This document shows positions 6,680 to 11,268 of a stretch of DNA of 11,268 nt, in pieces (position 1 is the first letter of the stretch; every line of letters starts with the position of its first letter). The position numbers and the translations under genes were made by a program. The stretch is from an uncultured Kangiella sp. (lineage in GTDB: Bacteria > Pseudomonadota > Gammaproteobacteria > Enterobacterales > DSM-103792). The notes under the pieces are model-generated. The model saw nothing but the letters and a program-made list of their open reading frames with translations. It made no database searches and was not told the DNA's origin. The DNA lies in assembly GCA_946481205.1 (NCBI GenBank), contig CAMLNB010000113.1, positions 1 to 11,268 of the forward strand, in the 5' to 3' direction.

Positions 6680-7435
6680 ATGAAGCGCGTTTGGTTGTTC
6701 GCTCTGGGGCTGGGAAGCCTGGTTTCCGCCAATCAAGTCTTGGCCGAGACGATTACCTGGGAATTTGGCAGCGGCAGCAACTGCAACAATCCGGCCAGCT
6801 GCTTCGGCAACACCCGCACCACGGTCGGCAGCAACGGTACCACAGTCGATGCCAACGCCTGGGCCAACTCGGTTGGCAACAGCAACGTCGATGTCGAAGA
6901 CGCCTATCTGGCGGTCTGGTCCGGTGGTCTCGGCGCTTACAACCGCGACTATGCCAACGGCACCGACGCCAACGAAGCCAACAGCCCGGAACACGCCATC
7001 GACAACAACGGCCGTTATGAAATGGCCTTGTTCACCTTCTCGCAAATGACCGAATTGAACAGCCTGGAAATCGGCTGGCGCGGCGACGACAGCGACATGT
7101 CGGTGCTGGCCTGGACCGGCCCGGGCGCACCGCCGAGCGTCACTGGCATGGAATGGGGCGAGCTAATCAACGCCGGCTGGACCTTGGTTGGTCAGTATGC
7201 CGACGTCGCCACCAACACCTGGCGCACGATCAACGAAGCCGGTTACGCCTCACGCTACTGGCTGATTGGCGCGCACAACCCGGTTTTCGGCGGCAGCGCC
7301 TTCAGCACCGGCAATGACGCGATCAAGATCAGCGGTCTGGCCGGCACCACGGTCACCGTTGATGAGCCGCTGGCACTGAGCATGCTCGCACTCGGTCTGT
7401 TCGGTATTGCCGCCCAGCGCCGTCGTCGCAGCTAA
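6680..7435 (+). CDS. Exosortase-dependent (PEP-CTERM-like) surface protein, possibly XDP1 family
   Basis: A 251-residue secreted protein. ATG 6680 has AAGGGA 7 bases upstream and begins a standard signal peptide (MKR, hydrophobic 4-16, cleavage after VLA at about 22). Earlier in-frame ATG 6605 would lie before the predicted sigma-54 start site and was rejected. The mature part is Asn/Gly/Asp/Ala-rich and acidic, with one Cys pair (C35, C41) and Trp/aromatic clusters including DAYLAVWSGGLGAYNRD, SPEHAIDNNGRYEMALF and DDSDMSVLAW. From memory these resemble the exosortase-dependent surface protein XDP1 family, though I could not check. The C-terminus has the tripartite sorting layout: VDEP (227-230), a hydrophobic helix (231-244), then RRRR (247-250). 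Asp replaces the usual first Pro of PEP. Exosortase would cleave the tail after export; that enzyme is not encoded here. A strong terminator follows. Confidence 0.88.
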   Translation: MKRVWLFALGLGSLVSANQVLAETITWEFGSGSNCNNPASCFGNTRTTVGSNGTTVDANAWANSVGNSNVDVEDAYLAVWSGGLGAYNRDYANGTDANEANSPEHAIDNNGRYEMALFTFSQMTELNSLEIGWRGDDSDMSVLAWTGPGAPPSVTGMEWGELINAGWTLVGQYADVATNTWRTINEAGYASRYWLIGAHNPVFGGSAFSTGNDAIKISGLAGTTVTVDEPLALSMLALGLFGIAAQRRRRS

Positions 7436-7495
7436 TTCGCGGCGATAACCGCTTTCGCGAGTTGTAGCAGCACCGTTTTTGAACACCTGGTTTTA

Positions 7496-7518
7496 ACGTC
7501 TGCACCCACCGCAGACGT
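7496..7518 (+). other. Perfect 8-bp hairpin ahead of the terminator
   Basis: ACGTCTGC (7496-7503) pairs with GCAGACGT (7511-7518) around a 7-base loop ACCCACC. Only CATTTCC follows, so it is unlikely to terminate alone. It may protect the transcript end together with the terminator 12 bases further on. Confidence 0.6.
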
Positions 7519-7529
7519 CATTTCCACCA

Positions 7530-7565
7530 CGACGCAACGGCCCAGCCGGTGCGTCGTTTTTTTTT
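7530..7565 (+). terminator. Rho-independent terminator of the surface-protein gene
   Basis: CGACGCA (7530-7536) pairs with TGCGTCG (7550-7556). After an A/G mismatch the stem continues as CGGC/GCCG around the loop CCA, and nine T residues follow (7557-7565). This is a textbook intrinsic terminator about 100 bases after the stop codon. Confidence 0.9.
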
Positions 7566-7668
7566 GTCAGCGATCGGTGCTTTGCTCTAGCCTGCGGCTT
7601 GGTCTTCTCTGCGCTTGTTTATGTTCTGCATCTGTTCGTGCACAACCGACACGCGTTGCCGCACTGAT

Positions 7669-8730
7669 TCAAGCCCGGGCAAACAGATGCAGCTGGCGCG
7701 CAGTAACCCAGACTGACTGACCTTCTTCGAGTTCCAGCATCGCGAAGCGCGCGCGCGACAGTTCCACTTCCAGCCGGTCCTCGGCCAGTTCCGTTTTCAA
7801 TTCGACCCGCACTCGTGGCCCGAGCCCCAGTACGCGCTCAATGCGCGCCGGCAAGCCACCGTGTTCGGTCAGTTCGGTTTCCAGATCGAGTTCGTAAGGC
7901 CGTGCAAACGCCGTGGCGGCCGTGCCGACACTCAGCTCACTGCGGCTGACCTGCAAGAAGTGCTCGCCCATCTGCAGCCGCTGCGGCTGAACAATGCCAT
8001 CCAATTGATTGACGCCGCCAAGGAAGCGGTAAACAAACGGACTGGCCGGCTCGTCGTACACCGCTTCCGGGCTGCCGCTTTGTTCGACCTGGCCCTGATT
8101 CATGATCACGACCTCGTCGGCGACTTCGAGCGCTTCCTCCTGATCATGGGTGACAAACAAGGTCGTCACCTGCAACTCGCTTTGCAATCGGCGCAGCCAG
8201 ATACGCAGGTCCTTGCGCACTTGCGCATCGAGCGCGCCGAACGGTTCGTCCAGCAGCAAAATCCGCGGCTCCACCGCCAGCGCGCGCGCCAGGGCGATGC
8301 GCTGGCGCTGGCCACCCGACAACTGATCCGGATAGCGATCGGCATAGCCCGACAGCTGCACCAGATCCAACAGCTGCTGCACGCGCAGATGAATTGCATG
8401 TTCGCTCGGCCGCTGGCTACGCTTGCGCACCCGCAGACCAAACGCGATGTTCTCGAACACGGTCATATGCCGGAACAGGGCGTAATGCTGAAAAACAAAA
8501 CCGACCTGCCGCTGCCGGGCGTGTCGGTCGGAACTATCGACGCCATCCAATAGCAAGCGGCCCTGATCGGCCTGTTCGAGCCCGGCAATGATCCGCAGCA
8601 ACGTGGTTTTGCCGCAACCCGATGGCCCGAGCAAGGCGGTCAGCTTGCCGGGCGCAAAATCCAATGAGACCTCGCGCAGCACGGTCTGCTGGCCGAAGTT
8701 TTTCTTGATGTTCTGCAACGAAATTTTCAT
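7669..8730 (-). CDS. cysA: Sulfate/thiosulfate ABC transporter ATP-binding protein CysA
   Basis: A 353-residue ABC ATPase of the importer type. ATG 8730-8728 gives the expected start [13 protein letters not shown]; the frame extends to 8784 but would overlap cysW. Motifs are Walker A GPSGCGKT (35-42), Q-loop Q81, signature LSGGQ (137-141), Walker B LLLDEP (158-163), D-loop GALD (165-168) and H-loop H195. Residues from about 240 form the C-terminal regulatory/TOBE-like part typical of the CysA/MalK group. Length is close to E. coli CysA (365). It would couple ATP hydrolysis on the cytoplasmic face to import through CysT and CysW. It is the last gene of the operon, starting 19 bases after the cysW stop. 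No cysteine regulator is visible here. The name rests on sequence features plus the flanking Cys permeases and Sbp. Confidence 0.95.
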   Translation of the reverse strand: MKISLQNIKKNFGQQTVLREVSLDFAPGKLTALLGPSGCGKTTLLRIIAGLEQADQGRLLLDGVDSSDRHARQRQVGFVFQHYALFRHMTVFENIAFGLRVRKRSQRPSEHAIHLRVQQLLDLVQLSGYADRYPDQLSGGQRQRIALARALAVEPRILLLDEPFGALDAQVRKDLRIWLRRLQSELQVTTLFVTHDQEEALEVADEVVIMNQGQVEQSGSPEAVYDEPASPFVYRFLGGVNQLDGIVQPQRLQMGEHFLQVSRSELSVGTAATAFARPYELDLETELTEHGGLPARIERVLGLGPRVRVELKTELAEDRLEVELSRARFAMLELEEGQSVWVTARQLHLFARA

Positions 8731-8749
8731 GGTGAATTCCAAAACCTGA

Positions 8750-9616
8750 TCAGGTGAGCGGCGCAGTGCTAACGGCGCGATCATCCTGCTGCCGGCGCGA
8801 TTCGATCAGGGTGGTGATAAACAAGGTCAGCAAGGCCAGCACGGTCAGCAAGGACGCGCAGGCAAACGATGCCGCGAACTGGTATTCGTTGTGCAGAATC
8901 TCGACATGCAGCGGCAAGGTATTGGTTTCGCCGCGGATATGACCGGACACCACCGAGACAGCGCCGAACTCGCCCATGGCTCTGGCATTGCACAGGATGA
9001 TGCCGCTGATCAGCGCCCATTTGATATTCGGCAGCGTCACTTTCCAGAACATCTGCCAACCGGACGCGCCGAGCGTCATCGCCGCCTCCTCTTCATCGCG
9101 GCCTTGTGCCTGCATCAGCGGCACCAGCTCACGCACGACATACGGCAGCGTGATGAACACCGTCGCCAGCACAATGCCGGGCAAGGCAAAAATGATCCGG
9201 ATATCGTTGTCCTGCAGCCAGCTGCCGAACCAACCTTGGGCACCGAACAGCAACACGAACATCAAGCCGGCGACCACCGGTGACACCGAGAATGGCAGAT
9301 CGATGATGGTCAGCAGAATATCCTTGCCGCGAAAATCGAACTTGGTGATCGCCCACGCGGCCAGCACGCCGAACACAGTGTTCAACGGTACGGCAATCAA
9401 CGCGGTCAGCAGCGTCAGCTTGATCGCTGCTCTCGCATCGGCCTCGGTGATCGCGGCCAGATACACCTGCCAGCCCTGCTCGAAGGCTTCGATGAAAATC
9501 GACAGCAGCGGCGCGACCAAAATGCCGATGAACAACACCGCGGCGAGCAGGATCAGTGGCCAGCGTATCCACCAGGGCTCTTGCAGCAATTGCGAAGGTT
9601 TACGGGCGATTGACAT
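8750..9616 (-). CDS. cysW: Sulfate ABC transporter permease CysW
   Basis: A 288-residue inner-membrane protein, near the usual CysW length (291 in E. coli), starting at ATG 9616-9614, 10 bases after the cysT stop. About six hydrophobic helices are visible, the first at 20-42. The cytoplasmic EAA loop that docks on the ATPase is at about 176-197 ([22 protein letters not shown]). [15 protein letters not shown] (106-120) and the later [21 protein letters not shown] (215-235) are characteristic of CysW rather than CysT. With CysT it would form the transmembrane channel accepting sulfate or thiosulfate from the periplasmic binding protein. The C-terminal tail ([13 protein letters not shown]) is hydrophilic. 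Confidence 0.95.
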   Translation of the reverse strand: MSIARKPSQLLQEPWWIRWPLILLAAVLFIGILVAPLLSIFIEAFEQGWQVYLAAITEADARAAIKLTLLTALIAVPLNTVFGVLAAWAITKFDFRGKDILLTIIDLPFSVSPVVAGLMFVLLFGAQGWFGSWLQDNDIRIIFALPGIVLATVFITLPYVVRELVPLMQAQGRDEEEAAMTLGASGWQMFWKVTLPNIKWALISGIILCNARAMGEFGAVSVVSGHIRGETNTLPLHVEILHNEYQFAASFACASLLTVLALLTLFITTLIESRRQQDDRAVSTAPLT

Positions 9617-9626
9617 GGGCCACTCG

Positions 9627-10520
9627 TCAGGATTGGCGCTGGAAGCGATTGAGCCGACGCTGTTGCTGATTGATCAGCAGCAGCAGCACAAACGAAATCA
9701 GCAACATGATGGTCGCCAACGCAGTAGCGCCGGCGTAATCGTATTGCTCCAGCTTGATATAGATCAGCAGCGGCGCGATCTCGGACACTTTCGGCACGTT
9801 GCCGGCAATGAAAATCACCGAGCCGTATTCCCCAACGCCACGGGCAAAGGCCAGCGCAAAGCCGGTCAGCAGTGCCGGCCGAATCGCCGGCAATACCAGC
9901 CGGCGAAAAATCTGCCAGCGATTGGCGCCAAGTGAGGCGGCCGCTTCTTCGACGCTGGCATCAAATTCGGCCAGCACCGGTTGCACCGTGCGCACAACAA
10001 ACGGCAGACCGATGAACAGCAGCGCCACGACGATACCGGTTGGCGTGTAGACCACATCGACACCGAAACGCTGCAACAAACTGCCAATGCTGCCATCCGC
10101 GGCGTAAACGGCGGTCAAGGCGATGCCGGCGACAGCGGTTGGCAAGGCAAACGGCAAATCGATCATCGCATCCCAGAACCGTTGACCGGGCAAGCGGTAA
10201 CGCACCAACACCCACGCCAACAAGGTGCCGATGAAGACGTTCGCCAGTGCCGCGATCAGCGCGGTGCCGAACGACACTTTCAATGCCGCCAGGACGCGGG
10301 CGTCGGTCAGCAGTTTCCACCAGCCATCGAGCGGCAAGGTCATTGACTTGAACAGCACGGCCGACAACGGAATCAGCACCAGAATCGCCAGATAGAAGCC
10401 GGTGCAAAACAAGGCCAAGCGAAAGCCGGGTAACACCCGGCTTGGTCGCTGCCGTAATTGGTGCAGCTGCGGTGGCAGCTCACCGGTCGGCGCATTACTG
10501 CGGATTGCTGATTTGGTCAA
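9627..10520 (-). CDS. cysT: Sulfate ABC transporter permease CysT (CysU); start uncertain
   Basis: The body matches Cys[13 protein letters not shown] at the N-terminus, [17 protein letters not shown], the EAA loop ([22 protein letters not shown]) and [14 protein letters not shown], with about six membrane helices. The start is unclear. Between the sbp stop (10495) and the first helix there is no in-frame ATG. I give TTG 10520-10518, which has GGTGG 5 bases upstream, yields 297 residues, and overlaps the sbp 3' end by 26 nt, suggesting translational coupling. GTG 10436-10434 would give 269 residues, nearer the usual length (277 in E. coli), but has no visible ribosome binding site and would trim the conserved N-terminus. 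Further upstream GTGs (10529, 10568) look less likely. An ATG in TAATG at the sbp stop is out of frame. Function: permease subunit paired with CysW. Confidence 0.88.
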   Translation of the reverse strand: MTKSAIRSNAPTGELPPQLHQLRQRPSRVLPGFRLALFCTGFYLAILVLIPLSAVLFKSMTLPLDGWWKLLTDARVLAALKVSFGTALIAALANVFIGTLLAWVLVRYRLPGQRFWDAMIDLPFALPTAVAGIALTAVYAADGSIGSLLQRFGVDVVYTPTGIVVALLFIGLPFVVRTVQPVLAEFDASVEEAAASLGANRWQIFRRLVLPAIRPALLTGFALAFARGVGEYGSVIFIAGNVPKVSEIAPLLIYIKLEQYDYAGATALATIMLLISFVLLLLINQQQRRLNRFQRQS

Positions 10521-11268
10521 ACGTGCCACCGTCGTCGAAATGGGTTTTCTGCGCCTTGGCCCAACCACCGAACACCGCGTCGATGGTGATCAGCTTGCTG
10601 CTCGGAAATTGCGCGGCGTATTCCGCGGCAACCTTGGCGTTGCTCGGCCGGTAGTAATGCTTGCCGGCAATGCGCTGACCGTCTTCGCTGTAGAGATACT
10701 TCAGATAGGCTTCCGCGAGCGCCCGGGTACCGCGTTTGTCGACCACTTTGTCGACGACCGCAACTGGCGGCTCGGCGAGAATGGATACGCTCGGCACCAC
10801 GATTTCATATTTGCCCGGCGCGATTTTTTTGCTGATCAGCAGCGCCTCGTTTTCCCAAGCCAGCAAAACATCGCCTTGATTGCGCTGGGTGAACGTCACG
10901 GTCGAGCCGCGGGCACCGGTGTCGAGCACCGGCACATTGGCAAAGAGTTTTTGCAGAAACGCTTTCGCGCTGGCGTCACTGCCGTTCGGTTGCTGCAGCG
11001 CCCAGCCCCAAGCGGCGAGGTAGTTCCAGCGGGCACCGCCGGAGGTTTTCGGATTCGGCGTGATCACTTTGACATCGGCGCGGATCAAATCGCCCCAGTC
11101 TTTGATTTTTTTCGGGTTGCCGGCGCGCACCAGAAAGACAATGGTCGAGCTGTATGGCGTCGCGTTGTGGGCAAATTTTTGCTGCCAGTCTTTGCTGATC
11201 AGACCGCGTTCGGCAATCGCATCAATGTCGTAGGCCAGCGCCAACGTCACGACATCGGCTTGCAGACC
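10495..11268 (-). CDS. sbp: Periplasmic sulfate-binding protein Sbp, N-terminus outside window
   Basis: The minus-strand frame is open to the window edge (258 codons before TAA at 10497-10495); the signal peptide and true start lie beyond 11268. The visible part begins [22 protein letters not shown], the hinge-region sequence of the prokaryotic sulfate-binding family. It continues with [34 protein letters not shown] (sulfate-contacting region), [32 protein letters not shown] and the closing [21 protein letters not shown]. The match to E. coli Sbp runs without gaps of note, so it is Sbp (sulfate) rather than CysP (thiosulfate) by my reading, though the two are close. It delivers the ligand to CysT/CysW and is the most upstream gene of the operon seen here. 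The operon promoter is outside the window. Confidence 0.95.
   Translation of the reverse strand, partial: GLQADVVTLALAYDIDAIAERGLISKDWQQKFAHNATPYSSTIVFLVRAGNPKKIKDWGDLIRADVKVITPNPKTSGGARWNYLAAWGWALQQPNGSDASAKAFLQKLFANVPVLDTGARGSTVTFTQRNQGDVLLAWENEALLISKKIAPGKYEIVVPSVSILAEPPVAVVDKVVDKRGTRALAEAYLKYLYSEDGQRIAGKHYYRPSNAKVAAEYAAQFPSSKLITIDAVFGGWAKAQKTHFDDGGTFDQISNPQ

Larger units (their letters stand above)
7436..7668. other. Convergent intergenic region between surface-protein gene and cysA
   Basis: The 233 bases contain two tandem hairpins (7496-7518 and 7530-7556), the second being an intrinsic terminator for the plus strand. The rest (7566-7668) shows no gene, no convincing promoter and no minus-strand terminator for the cys operon beyond a weak AGCC-GCA-GGCT dyad. 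Confidence 0.6.

Noticed and set aside
7436..7668. Possible small RNA or small gene between the surface-protein gene and cysA
   Set aside because: The hairpins and terminator are explained as the 3' end of the surface-protein transcript. I found no promoter-like sequence or start codon with a ribosome binding site for an independent product.
8976..9935. A 319-codon plus-strand open frame opposite cysW and cysT
   Set aside because: It is antisense to two permease genes with clear EAA loops. Its Ser/Asn/Gln-rich composition is what reversed permease codons give.
1..11268. Search for mobile elements, CRISPR arrays, tRNA genes, toxin-antitoxin or defence islands
   Set aside because: There are no transposase or integrase motifs, no regularly spaced repeats, no tRNA-like cloverleaf and no defence-type gene pairs. 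Gene content and composition look like ordinary chromosome.

Overview
The window is about 11.3 kb of GC-rich, densely coding bacterial chromosome. Nothing in it looks plasmid-, phage- or transposon-borne. The gene content suggests a Gammaproteobacterium: full-length Uup, an AbgT-family carrier, a YaiI/UPF0178 protein, an Sbp-CysT-CysW-CysA sulfate importer, and an exosortase-type (PEP-CTERM-like) surface protein behind a sigma-54-type promoter. The species cannot be fixed from this sequence. I saw no tRNA, rRNA, CRISPR array, insertion sequence or integrase.

Layout, left to right. (1) 1-828 (+): the C-terminal third of a cation P-type ATPase, cut by the window edge. (2) 896-2800 (-): Uup, an ABC-F ATPase, convergent with the ATPase gene. 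(3) 2967-3842 (+): an exported solute-binding-domain protein with no transporter partners here, ending in a perfect hairpin. (4) 3891-4295 (-): a conserved hypothetical protein with a Gly-rich tail, behind a plausible extended -10 promoter. (5) 4479-6038 (+): an AbgT-family transporter whose upstream region holds a palindrome and a tandem/inverted repeat. (6) 6023-6496 (-): a YaiI/UPF0178 protein overlapping the abgT tail by 16 nt. (7) 6680-7435 (+): the surface protein, preceded by a near-consensus -24/-12 promoter and followed by a strong intrinsic terminator at 7530-7565. (8) 7669-11268 (-): the sulfate ABC importer operon in the order sbp (cut by the window edge), cysT, cysW, cysA.

How the genes work together. 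Only the cys block is a clear multi-gene functional unit: periplasmic sulfate binding, two permease subunits and one ATPase, feeding assimilatory sulfate reduction. The other genes look like separate transcription units with alternating strands, sharing small divergent or convergent spacers. The surface-protein gene depends on machinery outside the window (exosortase, and a sigma-54 activator such as PrsR).

I did not find a clearly undescribed multi-gene system. The signals most worth following are regulatory or structural: the sigma-54 promoter with upstream dyads ahead of the surface-protein gene; two unrelated genes whose stop codons sit in or at the edge of the loops of perfect GC hairpins sharing the same 12-mer; the mutually exclusive hairpins upstream of abgT; and the cysT start, which has no in-frame ATG and faces an out-of-frame TAATG.
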